Shown here one piece after another: positions 8,686-16,653 of a stretch of DNA of 64,000 bases. Below the pieces are notes generated by a model that saw only the letters and a program-made list of their open reading frames with translations, did not search any database and was not told the origin of the DNA. How positions within the stretch are numbered: position 1 is the stretch's first letter; each line of letters begins with the position of its first letter. Both the position numbers and the translations under genes were made by a program. Source of the stretch: JARIHC01 sp035692985 (GTDB lineage: Bacteria > Patescibacteriota > Saccharimonadia > Saccharimonadales > UBA4665); NCBI GenBank assembly GCA_035692985.1, contig DASSHG010000009.1, forward strand, positions 212,747-276,746, in the 5' to 3' direction.

Positions 8686-9077
8686 ACTGTTACTTCCGGA
8701 ATCGGATCTACGATTCTGACGAAGACGGCGCGCAAGCCCTTAATGTTCTGGTGTGATAACCTTTCTTCAGACAAAGCAGCTATCTCTTTCGTATCTTCGA
8801 CAGATGCCTCATGAAGGTATGAATATATGTCAGTCCCAAAGGTATGTATCTGGAGCAGCTGTACCGTAGCGTCGCCAACCCGCCGCATAAATTCCTCGTC
8901 TTCCATATGTGCCGGCGCTTCGCCGATGTTCCATCGTACTGATGACTCTGAGCAGTCCCGGATGTATTCGTAGGCAGAGCCTGCCTCGCGCCATACGGTT
9001 CGCTCAGCCTTTATTTCCCGGTGCGCTTGGGCCATGGCACGGCCATTATTGATAATTGATTTGAATGTCATGGTCAC
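8682..9077 (-). CDS. Hypothetical protein, 131 residues
   Basis: Mixed charged soluble protein with no recognised domain and no signal peptide. Its stop overlaps the rnj stop by 4 bp (convergent) and its ATG overlaps the stop of the upstream minus-strand gene (ATGA, 9074-9077), so the two form a translationally coupled pair. The tight overlaps support coding status. Confidence 0.65.
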   Translation of the reverse strand: MTMTFKSIINNGRAMAQAHREIKAERTVWREAGSAYEYIRDCSESSVRWNIGEAPAHMEDEEFMRRVGDATVQLLQIHTFGTDIYSYLHEASVEDTKEIAALSEERLSHQNIKGLRAVFVRIVDPIPEVTV

Positions 9078-9451
9078 ACCTGTTCGGCTGGACTTAACTC
9101 ATGGAATATAAGCCTGGGATTCATATTTCGGTAATGCCGGGTGAAAAGGCTGGTATTAGTACGGCCGGTGGCGACACGGGCATTTGCTAGGCTGGAATAA
9201 TATTCATCGCAGGCAATATCAACCTGTTCGCATAAATCCAGGGTCATACCGACTCCACTCTGTACTCCGTCCAGGTAATCCTTTGCCTCCATACGGTGGG
9301 GTACCGGTGGTATTTCTACTTGGAAGGGCATCGATTCACCCTCTGCCCGGCGATCCAGGGCTTCGACTACCGCTATAGAGGCTATTTCCAGAATGCGAGC
9401 CTGGAATTCCTGCTCCCGTTTCTCCCGCGATTTGAAAAGATGAAACTCCAT
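9074..9451 (-). CDS. Hypothetical protein, 125 residues
   Basis: I place the start at ATG 9449-9451 (MEFHLFKSREKREQEF) rather than an in-frame codon 36 nt upstream, because TATAGT (9464-9469 on the opposite strand) lies 12 nt before it. A soluble protein with a charged, probably helical N-terminus; no recognised family. First gene of a two-gene unit with the gene ending at 8682. Confidence 0.65.
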   Translation of the reverse strand: MEFHLFKSREKREQEFQARILEIASIAVVEALDRRAEGESMPFQVEIPPVPHRMEAKDYLDGVQSGVGMTLDLCEQVDIACDEYYSSLANARVATGRTNTSLFTRHYRNMNPRLIFHELSPAEQV

Positions 9452-9498
9452 ACATCTACTGTAACTATAAAAAGTTAATAATTGCAACCTTTAGCGGA

Positions 9499-9527
9499 TT
9501 GACTAAAGTTGTAAAAATTGCTATAAT
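9499..9527 (+). promoter_or_regulatory. Distal ftsK promoter
   Basis: TTGACT (9499-9504), 17 bp, TATAAT (9522-9527). It would start RNA at about 9534, some 40 nt before ftsK. Confidence 0.7.
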
Positions 9528-9540
9528 TGTATATCCAGTC

Positions 9541-9568
9541 CTGACGTAAGGGTAATAACTGGTATAAT
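9541..9568 (+). promoter_or_regulatory. Proximal ftsK promoter
   Basis: CTGACG (9541-9546), 16 bp, TATAAT (9563-9568), only 7 nt before ATG 9576, giving a leaderless message. Two tandem promoters thus serve ftsK. Confidence 0.65.
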
Positions 9569-9575
9569 TAGGGTA

Positions 9576-11804
9576 ATGGCACAAAAGAAAAAACCGGTTA
9601 AAAAGAAGTCTGCCCGTTCTGCTAAGACGGCGCGTGCTACCGCTAAGGCCGCGCAGCTAGAGCAGTCGCCGTTCTGGGCGCTATCCGGCGCTATCGGCCT
9701 GATATTGCTGGCATTTTTATTATTACTCGGTGGTTTCGGAATCGGCGGTCCGCTGCCGGTCAATCTCTTCCACGGCGCCTATTGGCTGCTCGGCTGGGTG
9801 GCTTATGTAACACCGGTGGCGCTGGTCTATTGGGGCGTGCATAAATTCCGGGCCGAAGACCGGCAAATCCCCTTGGAAAAGTTGCTAGGTATGCTTTGCG
9901 TTTTGCTGTTCGCCAGCTGCTGGGCGTACGTCAGCTTCGCTACTAAAAGCGGCAGTAGCTGGCAGGGTGGCCATGGCGGCGAAATCGGCCTGGTTATCGG
10001 TAACGTCGTGCTGGCGGCGCTCGACAAACTGCCTGCCTCATTGGTTTTTCTAGTGGTTACTATTTTGGCGATCTTTTTCGCGTTCGGCATCAGTCCGAAA
10101 ATCTTATTAAAGCTGGCTGAACCGTTCAAAAAGCAAGAGGGTGATGAATCCGAACTGGCCGATCTAAAAGCCAACGCCGCGCAAGCCGACTTCAAGCTTA
10201 ACGAAGGCGTGCCGGTGGTACATCACAAAGGCGATCCGCAGCCAGCCAGGTTATCAACGCTCAAAAACACGGCCGATAAACTTACCGGCAGCGAAAATCA
10301 CGAGGCATTGACTACCGCCAAAGATCCCGATTGGCAGTTTCCGGGCATCGATTTGCTGAACAAGAAACAGGACAAGGCCGACGCCGGCGACGTCAATACT
10401 AACGCCCAGGCCATCCGCGACACCTTCGCCAACTTTAATATTGATGTTGAGATGGAGGGCGCCAACATCGGTCCGCGGGTTACGCAGTACACGCTCAAAC
10501 CGCCGGCCGGCACTAAGCTGACCAAAATTACGGCGTTGGAGAACAACTTGGCGCTTGATTTAGCGGCGCATTCTATCCGCATGGAGGCGCCGATTCCCGG
10601 CAAGCGGGCGGTTGGCATCGAGGTGCCGAACGTTAAATCAGCGACTGTCCGCACCAGTTCAATGCTGCTTTCCCAGGAATGGCAAAAGATGAAAAGCCCG
10701 CTCGGTATCGCCATTGGCAAAGATATTTCCGGCACGCCGATTGTCACTGACCTGGACACTATGCCGCACCTGTTGGTGGCCGGCCAGACCGGCTCTGGTA
10801 AATCGGTCATGATCAATACTATTTTGACGAGCCTCTTGTACCGCAACTCGCCGGCAGAGCTAAAGCTCATCCTAGTTGACCCCAAACGGGTTGAGCTCAA
10901 GCCGTACGATGATATCCCGCATCTGTTAACACCAGTGATTACGGAGCCGGAAAAATGTATTAGCGCGCTTAAGTGGGCGGTGGCCGAAATGGAACGGCGC
11001 TATAGCGCGCTCAGTGAAGTCCGTAAACGCAACATCGGCGAGTATAACAGTCTCAAAAAAGAAGAGGGTATGCCGTATATCGTCATTGTGATTGACGAGC
11101 TGGCGGATCTTATGATGATGGCCGCCCGCGACGTGGAGGCTTTGATTGTGCGGATTGCCCAGAAGGCCCGCGCTGTTGGCATCCACCTGGTGCTGGCTAC
11201 CCAGCGGCCGTCGGTCGATGTTATCACCGGCTTAATAAAGGCTAACGTGCCGGCGCGGATTGCCTTTACCACGGCCTCGCAGGTTGATTCACGGACGATT
11301 ATCGACCAGATCGGCGCCGAAAAACTGCTTGGCCAGGGCGACATGCTGTTCCTGACGGCTGATATGCCTAAGCCTAAGCGCGTCCAAGGCGCCTTGATTG
11401 GCGAGGATGAGACCGGCAAAGTGACCGATTTCATACGCATGCAGCGGCCGCCGGCGTATGATGACGAGGTGGTGTCGCAGCCGGTCCAACTGAACGGCAA
11501 GGGCGGTATCGTGCCTGGCGGCGGTGCCGGTGCCGACGACGAAATGTTCAAGGACGCCGTCCAGGTGGTGATAGAGAACCGCAAAGCTTCGACGAGCCTG
11601 CTGCAGCGGCGCCTGCGGATCGGCTACGGCCGGGCCGCCCGCCTGGTGGAAACCATGGAAGAGCAGGGTATTGTTGGTCCGGCCGACGGCTCGCGTCCCC
11701 GCGAGGTGCTGGTCAGCTCAGCTGATGAAGTCTTCGGCGGCAGTCCGGCCACCGCTGAGGCTGACGCTGCCCTCGATGAGAATTTTCCCGACAGCCAAGC
11801 TTGA
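9576..11804 (+). CDS. ftsK: DNA translocase FtsK
   Basis: 742 residues. An ATP-driven motor that pumps chromosomal DNA through the division septum. A Lys-rich N-terminus is followed by four predicted membrane spans (~28-175), a linker, the alpha/beta motor (~270-670) with Walker A GQTGSGKSVM (~402-411), Walker B IVIVIDELADLMMM, and RPSVDVITGLIKANVPARI, and a C-terminal winged-helix gamma domain (~655-725, RKASTSLLQRRLRIGYGRAARLV in part) that reads polar DNA motifs. Gamma-domain presence implies KOPS/SRS-like sites in the chromosome and cooperation with the tyrosine recombinase at 41562. Confidence 0.96.
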   Translation: MAQKKKPVKKKSARSAKTARATAKAAQLEQSPFWALSGAIGLILLAFLLLLGGFGIGGPLPVNLFHGAYWLLGWVAYVTPVALVYWGVHKFRAEDRQIPLEKLLGMLCVLLFASCWAYVSFATKSGSSWQGGHGGEIGLVIGNVVLAALDKLPASLVFLVVTILAIFFAFGISPKILLKLAEPFKKQEGDESELADLKANAAQADFKLNEGVPVVHHKGDPQPARLSTLKNTADKLTGSENHEALTTAKDPDWQFPGIDLLNKKQDKADAGDVNTNAQAIRDTFANFNIDVEMEGANIGPRVTQYTLKPPAGTKLTKITALENNLALDLAAHSIRMEAPIPGKRAVGIEVPNVKSATVRTSSMLLSQEWQKMKSPLGIAIGKDISGTPIVTDLDTMPHLLVAGQTGSGKSVMINTILTSLLYRNSPAELKLILVDPKRVELKPYDDIPHLLTPVITEPEKCISALKWAVAEMERRYSALSEVRKRNIGEYNSLKKEEGMPYIVIVIDELADLMMMAARDVEALIVRIAQKARAVGIHLVLATQRPSVDVITGLIKANVPARIAFTTASQVDSRTIIDQIGAEKLLGQGDMLFLTADMPKPKRVQGALIGEDETGKVTDFIRMQRPPAYDDEVVSQPVQLNGKGGIVPGGGAGADDEMFKDAVQVVIENRKASTSLLQRRLRIGYGRAARLVETMEEQGIVGPADGSRPREVLVSSADEVFGGSPATAEADAALDENFPDSQA

Positions 11805-11823
11805 CTATCAGGGGTCGATTAAG

Positions 11824-11893
11824 TATAATTCAGACCACTAACAAACTTCAGCTCATATCCCCTGGTGAGTATGGGCTTTAACCGAAGGAAGGA
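11824..11893 (+). promoter_or_regulatory. rpsF promoter and leader, possible S6:S18 autoregulatory site
   Basis: TATAAT at 11824-11829 starts a leader of about 60 nt. AGCTCATA (11850-11857) pairs with TATGGGCT (11870-11877; one G-U) around a 12-nt loop, followed by ACCGAAGGAAGGAG with the Shine-Dalgarno site. In other bacteria the S6:S18 complex binds a hairpin with a CCG bulge in the rpsF leader; a CCG is present next to this stem, but equivalence is inference. Confidence 0.45.
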
Positions 11894-11899
11894 GTGTCA

Positions 11900-12286
11900 A
11901 TGATACAATACGAAATCGCCGTGCTTTACGATCCAGGCTTGGAAGTCGACCTGAGCAAGGCCGAGGACCGCGTCAAAAAGATCATCACGGATAACGGCGG
12001 CAAAGTGACAGCCGACGACAACTGGGGCAAGCGCAAGCTGGCCTATAAGATCAAAGGCAACGAGCACGCCATCTACGTGTTCTATACTGTGGAACTGCCA
12101 CCGGAAGCGGTCAACAAGGTGGAAAGTACCCTGAACATTACCGACGAGGTGATCCGTTTTCTGCTGACTAAGCCGGATCTCAGGGCAATCGCTAAAGCTG
12201 AGACCCAGAAGACTGAAAAGGCTAAAAAAGCCGCTGAGCGCGGCGAAACTCCTGATGAAGACGAGAAAGAAGAGGAGAAATCTTAA
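11900..12286 (+). CDS. rpsF: 30S ribosomal protein S6 (bS6)
   Basis: 128 residues from ATG 11900, which follows the Shine-Dalgarno AAGGAG by 5-6 nt; an in-frame GTG at 11894 overlaps that site. Core motifs YEIAVLYDPGLE and NWGKRKLAYKIKGNEHAIYV fit S6, which pairs with S18 on the small-subunit platform. The last ~30 residues are a Lys/Glu-rich charged tail. First gene of rpsF-ssb-rpsR-efp. Confidence 0.95.
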   Translation: MIQYEIAVLYDPGLEVDLSKAEDRVKKIITDNGGKVTADDNWGKRKLAYKIKGNEHAIYVFYTVELPPEAVNKVESTLNITDEVIRFLLTKPDLRAIAKAETQKTEKAKKAAERGETPDEDEKEEEKS

Positions 12287-12375
12287 ATAATTTAAGATAA
12301 ATGGTGCATGCGCTTGACTGGCATTCACGGGCGGGCGTAGGGTAGAGAAAAGCATCTATAAAGGAGGACAATGAT

Positions 12376-12861
12376 ATGGCACGAAGCTTAAACCAAGTAA
12401 CACTGATGGGCAACTTAACGCGGGATCCGGAGCTCAGGCAAACCCCGAACGGCCAGACTGTCACCAACTTCAGCCTGGCGTTGAACCGCAGCTATAAGGA
12501 TCAAAGCGGCGAATGGCAAGAGGTTACCGACTACGTGGATATCGTTTGCTGGGGGCCGCTGGCCGAGCGCGTGGCGCAATATATGAGCAAGGGCCGGCGC
12601 TGCCTGGTGCAGGGGCGCTTGCAGAGCCGCAATTGGGAGCAGGAAGGCCAAAAGCGCAGCAAAGTCGAGGTTTTGGCCAATGACGTGACATTCCTGGATA
12701 GCCGCGGCGCCGGCGCCGGTGATGACGCTTCTACGCCATCGGCAACGGAAGCGCCGAAAGACAACGACAAACCAAAGCCCAGCAAAAAAGCCAAAAAGGA
12801 CGACGTCGTAATCGAAGACGTCGGCGAAGAACCAATTAATTTAGACGACATACCATTTTAA
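12376..12861 (+). CDS. ssb: Single-stranded DNA-binding protein
   Basis: 161 residues. OB-fold at ~1-110 (SLNQVTLMGNLTRDPELRQT, NFSLALNR, YVDIVCWGPLAERV, LVQGRLQSRNW), then a disordered Lys/Asp-rich linker and the conserved acidic tip ending LDDIPF, the docking peptide for replication and repair proteins. AAAGGAGG sits 9 nt before ATG 12376. A possible internal promoter (TTGACT 12314-12319, 18 bp, TAGGGT) precedes it. Placed between rpsF and rpsR as in most bacteria. Confidence 0.96.
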   Translation: MARSLNQVTLMGNLTRDPELRQTPNGQTVTNFSLALNRSYKDQSGEWQEVTDYVDIVCWGPLAERVAQYMSKGRRCLVQGRLQSRNWEQEGQKRSKVEVLANDVTFLDSRGAGAGDDASTPSATEAPKDNDKPKPSKKAKKDDVVIEDVGEEPINLDDIPF

Positions 12862-12871
12862 GGAGTAATCA

Positions 12872-13075
12872 ATGGCAAAGATTTTTAAAAATCGGACTGA
12901 CGTAGCATTCTTTGACTACAAGGATTTCAAGACCCTGCAGCGTTACGTGAACATTTACGGACAGATAGAAACCCGCAAAAAGACCGGCTTGACCGAGAGC
13001 CAGCAGCGCCGGCTGAGCGTCGCTATAAAGCGCGCCCGGCACATCGCGCTGCTGCCGTTCGTAGCCAGTAACTAG
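12872..13075 (+). CDS. rpsR: 30S ribosomal protein S18 (bS18)
   Basis: 67 residues, with the short form of S18: FKNRTDVAFFDYKDFKTLQR at the start and the basic RRLSVAIKRARHIALLPF core that contacts 16S rRNA and S6. AAGGAG lies 8 nt before the ATG. Third gene of the rpsF operon. The N-terminal Cys-rich part seen in some S18 proteins is absent. Confidence 0.95.
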   Translation: MAKIFKNRTDVAFFDYKDFKTLQRYVNIYGQIETRKKTGLTESQQRRLSVAIKRARHIALLPFVASN

Positions 13076-13092
13076 GATAGAGGTTTAAGGAT

Positions 13093-13659
13093 ATGGCACT
13101 TAGCATTACCGATCTTAAGAAAGGCGCCATCTTTCAGTGGCAGGACGAACCGTTCCGTGTGCTGGAATACAAGCAAAAAGTTATGGGCCGCGGCGGCTCG
13201 ATAGTCAATGTGCGGGTTAAAAGCCTGCTGCCGGGCGGCAAGGTCCTGGAAAAAACTTTCAAAGGCAACGAACAGATCGACAGCGCCGATGTCACCGCCC
13301 AAAACGTGCAGTTTTTGTATGGTGACGGCTCGAACTACTTCTTTATGAACGGCGAAACTTTTGAGCAGTTTGAGATTCCGGCCAGTCTTGTTGCCGACAG
13401 CGGAAATTATATGAAAGAGGGCGACCAGGTTCAGTTACAATTTTTCAACGGCCGGCCGATCAGCGTGGAATTGCCCAAGAACGTTCCGCTAAAAGTGACT
13501 TACACGGAAGATGCCGTGAAAGGCGATACTAGCACGTCGATCACCAAAGACGCCACGCTGGAAACCGGCGCCACCATAAAGGTGCCGGCTTTTATCAAGC
13601 AAGGTGATGTCATTTCCGTGGATACCGCTTCCGGTGCTTACCGCGAGCGCGTTAAATAA
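13093..13659 (+). CDS. efp: Elongation factor P, arginine at the modified tip
   Basis: 188 residues, three beta-barrel domains. EF-P enters the ribosomal E site and rescues stalling at polyproline. The N-terminal KOW-like domain tip reads KVMGRGGSIVNVRVKSL, so Arg33 occupies the position of the lysylated Lys34 of E. coli EF-P. The C-terminal OB domain ends VISVDTASGAYRERV, as in the family. EarP-type rhamnosylation is known for Arg-tip EF-P in other bacteria; no modifying enzyme is visible here. A polyproline-rich protein (578-2149) shows why EF-P is needed. AAGGAT lies before the ATG. Confidence 0.95.
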   Translation: MALSITDLKKGAIFQWQDEPFRVLEYKQKVMGRGGSIVNVRVKSLLPGGKVLEKTFKGNEQIDSADVTAQNVQFLYGDGSNYFFMNGETFEQFEIPASLVADSGNYMKEGDQVQLQFFNGRPISVELPKNVPLKVTYTEDAVKGDTSTSITKDATLETGATIKVPAFIKQGDVISVDTASGAYRERVK

Positions 13660-13672
13660 TTCGACTTGAAAG

Positions 13673-14239
13673 ATGAAACAGCCCGCCACACCACAGCGAT
13701 ATGTTAGCCGGGCAGGGTTAAAGCTGGCGTCCGTGGCAGAGGCACTCAAGCTTGATTTTAAGAATAAAACCGTGCTGGATGTCGGCAGCAGCACGGGCGG
13801 CTTCACCGATTACGCGCTGCAGCACGGCGCTAAAAAGGTGATTGCGGTCGACGTTGGGACGAATCAGTTGCATCCTTCGCTTAGGCAGGATCCGCGGGTG
13901 GAGCTACACGAAAAAACAGATATTAGGGATTTTCAGACGCCGCAAAATATTGACTTAGTAATGGCTGACGTATCATTTATTTCACTGCGTGATATTTTGC
14001 CAGCCGTTGCTGGGCTGACCGGTCAAAATACGCAGATCGTGGCTATGGTCAAACCTCAGTTTGAAGCCGGCAGCGAAATGAAGCACAAGGGTGTCATCAA
14101 GAATGAAAAAATGCGCCGCGATATCTTAAAAAACTTTGAATCCTGGGTGGCCGGCCAGTTCGTCATATCAGGTAAAGCCGATTCGCAAATAGCCGGCACC
14201 AAAGGCAATCGCGAACGCTTCTATCTGCTACACTTCTAG
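13673..14239 (+). CDS. TlyA-like rRNA 2'-O-methyltransferase, without S4 domain
   Basis: 188 residues. FtsJ/RrmJ-type SAM-dependent methyltransferase: YVSRAGLKLASVAEAL, SAM-binding LDVGSSTGGFTDYALQ (~36-51), VIAVDVGTNQLH, DVSFISLRDILP and MVKPQFEAG. These are signature motifs of TlyA, which methylates 16S/23S rRNA. TlyA is normally ~240-270 residues with an N-terminal S4 RNA-binding domain; here the protein starts right at the catalytic domain, with no upstream in-frame sequence for S4. Follows efp by 13 bp. Confidence 0.85.
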   Translation: MKQPATPQRYVSRAGLKLASVAEALKLDFKNKTVLDVGSSTGGFTDYALQHGAKKVIAVDVGTNQLHPSLRQDPRVELHEKTDIRDFQTPQNIDLVMADVSFISLRDILPAVAGLTGQNTQIVAMVKPQFEAGSEMKHKGVIKNEKMRRDILKNFESWVAGQFVISGKADSQIAGTKGNRERFYLLHF

Positions 14240-14240
14240 C

Positions 14241-14897
14241 ATGTATTTTGCCTCTCGTCTGCAGGCCGGCCGCATGCTCGCCAACCAGCTGGCTAAGAAG
14301 TACCGCTACGAAAACTGCGCGGTGGTGGCGCTGGATGACGGTGGCGTAATGGTCGGTGCCCAGATTGCCGCCCGGCTGCATTGCGTGCTGACGCTCCTGA
14401 TGAGCGAGGAAATCATGTTGCCGCGCGAGCCCGATGCTCTGGCCGGCATTACGGCTGGCGGCGCGGTGGCCTATAACAAGCGCTACTCGGAGGGCGAGAT
14501 CAACGAGTTGCTGGGCGACTATTACAACGTAGTTGAACAGCAGAAATTGACCAAGATGCACGACATGAACCGCTTGCTGGGCAGCGGCGGCACAATCGAT
14601 AAGCGACTGCTCAAAGGGCGTGATGTCATCATTGTGACAGACGGGTTGAAAACCGGCTTCCCTGTAGATCTGGCGGCTGAGTTTCTCAAGCCGGTATCAA
14701 TTGAAAAACTGGTAGTGGCCACGCCGTTCGCCAGCGTCCAAGCCGTCGACCGGATGCACGTGCTGGCTGACGACTTGTATTGCTTAAACGTTATCGAAGA
14801 ATACCTGGACACGGCGCACTATTACGACAAGCAGGATATTCCTGATCATCAAAAGATCGTTAAAATCCTGGAAGAAATTATTCTTAAGTGGAAATAA
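14241..14897 (+). CDS. Phosphoribosyltransferase-domain protein
   Basis: 218 residues. Type I PRTase fold: VVALDDGGVMVGAQIAARL near the N-terminus and the PRPP-binding loop VIIVTDGLKTGFPVDLAAEF (~126-145). It resembles the predicted phosphoribosyltransferases of the COG1926 group; the usual second acidic residue of the PRPP motif is T-D rather than D-D. Substrate cannot be told. Starts 1 bp after the tlyA-like stop, so it is probably the last gene of the rpsF operon. Its end overlaps the convergent regulator gene by 14 bp. Confidence 0.75.
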   Translation: MYFASRLQAGRMLANQLAKKYRYENCAVVALDDGGVMVGAQIAARLHCVLTLLMSEEIMLPREPDALAGITAGGAVAYNKRYSEGEINELLGDYYNVVEQQKLTKMHDMNRLLGSGGTIDKRLLKGRDVIIVTDGLKTGFPVDLAAEFLKPVSIEKLVVATPFASVQAVDRMHVLADDLYCLNVIEEYLDTAHYYDKQDIPDHQKIVKILEEIILKWK

Positions 14898-15543
14898 TGT
14901 GCTGACGCAAAGTTTTTACATCCCGTAATAAAATGAGGGATTGCTGGTTGCGGAGCAGACCTTTGCGCTCTAGGGCGGAGAGTTCGCGGCTGGTCGTTTC
15001 GCGGGTAGAATTGACCGAGCTGGCGATATCCTGGTGGCGCAGTGGCACCTCAATCAATAAACCGCCGGGTGTTTGCTTGCCAAAGCGCTGGCCCATGGTC
15101 AGCAGGAACGAGATTATCCGCTCGCGGACCGTGCGGTATTCCAGGTTCAAAATGCGCTCACTGTGCAGGCGGTACATCTCGATAGTCATGTCTACCAGCG
15201 GCGCCAGCGTTTCCGGCTTGCTCTTTATAAATTCCAGGAAAGTATCGCGGCCCAGCTGCCAAGTAATGGTCGGCGCCAGCGCTTGGTAGATGACACTGCG
15301 TTCCTGGCCGGTGATTGCCCAGATCAGCGGAAAAATCTCATCTTCCTTGCGGATGATAAGCAAATTTTCTTCGTTGTATTTGGTGATATCGTAGGCCTTG
15401 ACCAGACCCTGATAGATATAAAAAATGCCCGGCGGGGTTTCGCCCGGGCGGATGATGAAATCACCTTTGCGATAAGTTTGTTTGCGGCCGCGCAACTTGA
15501 AAAGTTCCACCAGTTCCGCTGTCTGTTTCAGCGTGGCCAACAT
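14884..15543 (-). CDS. Crp/Fnr-family transcription regulator
   Basis: 219 residues. N-terminal cyclic-nucleotide-binding-type beta-roll (~15-120; GDFIIRPGETPPGIFYIYQGLV), long dimerisation helix, C-terminal winged helix (~150-210) with recognition helix RETTSRELSALERKGLL. RETxxR matches the RETVGR helix with which E. coli CRP reads TGTGA. The cAMP-contact pocket is not clearly conserved, so the effector is unknown. Its own promoter is TTGACT-17-CATAAT on the minus strand (15550-15578), 6 nt before the ATG, so it is leaderless. A CRP-like palindrome lies between it and the gene at 15709. Confidence 0.88.
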   Translation of the reverse strand: MLATLKQTAELVELFKLRGRKQTYRKGDFIIRPGETPPGIFYIYQGLVKAYDITKYNEENLLIIRKEDEIFPLIWAITGQERSVIYQALAPTITWQLGRDTFLEFIKSKPETLAPLVDMTIEMYRLHSERILNLEYRTVRERIISFLLTMGQRFGKQTPGGLLIEVPLRHQDIASSVNSTRETTSRELSALERKGLLRNQQSLILLRDVKTLRQHIIST

Positions 15544-15601
15544 ATATGTATTATGAGAGCAACCCCAAAAAAAGTCAAATCAATCTGGAACCCAGTTAGC
15601 G

Positions 15602-15617
15602 TGTGATGAAAATCGCA
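15602..15617. promoter_or_regulatory. CRP-type operator
   Basis: TGTGA-N6-TCGCA, close to the CRP consensus TGTGA-N6-TCACA, lies 59 bp upstream of the Crp/Fnr gene and 92 bp upstream of the divergent gene at 15709. Relative to the TATGAT (-10) at 15662-15667 its centre is near -62 to -65, the spacing of class I CRP activation. Confidence 0.55.
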
Positions 15618-15708
15618 CGGCATTAGTAAGGATTCTCACCGCCCGCTCAGCCAAACAGAGTTATGATTAGAGTACTTTAGGTGAGGTGAGATCACAGGGA
15701 GGTCTGCC

Positions 15709-16653
15709 ATGGTAACTAAGGAATCGGTCGAGGAACAGCTCAAAAAAATAGGGGTGAATTACCACGGCTGGGGTCGTACCGAAATGAGCGAGTTGCCAGA
15801 TGTCATATTGCCAGACGAAGAGATCTTCGAGTGTGTAAACGGCTTTTATGAAGGCGGGTTTGCCCTGTTGGTAGCGACCAATTTCAGGGTTCTGCTAATT
15901 GATAGAAAGCCGATGCGCTACCTGACGGTAGAGGACCTGCGTTTTGATATGATCAGCGAGATTGATTTTAGCCGGCGTTTGCTGGCCGCCCAAATAAACG
16001 TTTCTACCGGATCCAAGAACCTGCGTTTCATCAGTATAAACCACTTGCGCCTGCGTAAACTTATAGGTCATGTCCAGCACTGCATGGCTGAAAACAAGAA
16101 AAAACAGTCGGAGCATGAGGAAGACCAAAAGCTTCACCTGGAGCAAATCAACCAGCAGCTGCAAGCCTATCTGTTAGCCCAGCACCAGCAGCAGCAAAAA
16201 ATCCAAGAGCACCTGGAGCGAGACAGCCAAAAAACGCTGGATGTTGAGCCGTTGCGGCCTAGCCCGGAGCTGTCGGATTATCTGTACGCGCAGGGTTTAT
16301 TGGCACAGGCGCAGCAGCAGAACGGTTTGCCGCCCGCCGCCGCTACGTCGGTTTCTTCCGCCAATTCCGCCGAGCTTTATAACGAAGGTCTCCAGGAGGT
16401 GTTTGGCAGACGGCCCCAGACTGCTCAGACCCAGGCTCCTGTTCAGCAATCCCGGGTGGATCAGGCTCAGCCGCAACTACAGCCGCAACCGCAATCAGCG
16501 CTTCACCACGCCCTAGAGATTAATCCGCTGCGGATTGCCTACTCTAAATTGCCGCTGGCGATGCGAAACAAGAAGTTTGGTCGGCCATCGTTCCACGCCC
16601 ATAGCCAGGAACCTCAAATATTACCGGCTACGCCGGTCACCGAGACACGTTGA
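15709..16653 (+). CDS. PH-like-domain protein with Gln-rich tail
   Basis: 314 residues. Residues ~20-125 look like a bacterial PH domain of the YokE type (ALLVATNFRVLLIDRKPMRYL, MISEIDFSRRLLAAQINVST). Residues ~130-170 are a Gln/Glu-rich coiled coil and the rest is low-complexity, Gln/Pro/Ala-rich. No signal peptide or membrane span. GGGAGGT lies 5 nt before ATG 15709. It is divergent from the Crp/Fnr regulator, with the CRP-type palindrome between them, and is therefore its most likely target. Its 3' end overlaps ychF by 17 bp, convergently. Confidence 0.65.
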   Translation: MVTKESVEEQLKKIGVNYHGWGRTEMSELPDVILPDEEIFECVNGFYEGGFALLVATNFRVLLIDRKPMRYLTVEDLRFDMISEIDFSRRLLAAQINVSTGSKNLRFISINHLRLRKLIGHVQHCMAENKKKQSEHEEDQKLHLEQINQQLQAYLLAQHQQQQKIQEHLERDSQKTLDVEPLRPSPELSDYLYAQGLLAQAQQQNGLPPAAATSVSSANSAELYNEGLQEVFGRRPQTAQTQAPVQQSRVDQAQPQLQPQPQSALHHALEINPLRIAYSKLPLAMRNKKFGRPSFHAHSQEPQILPATPVTETR

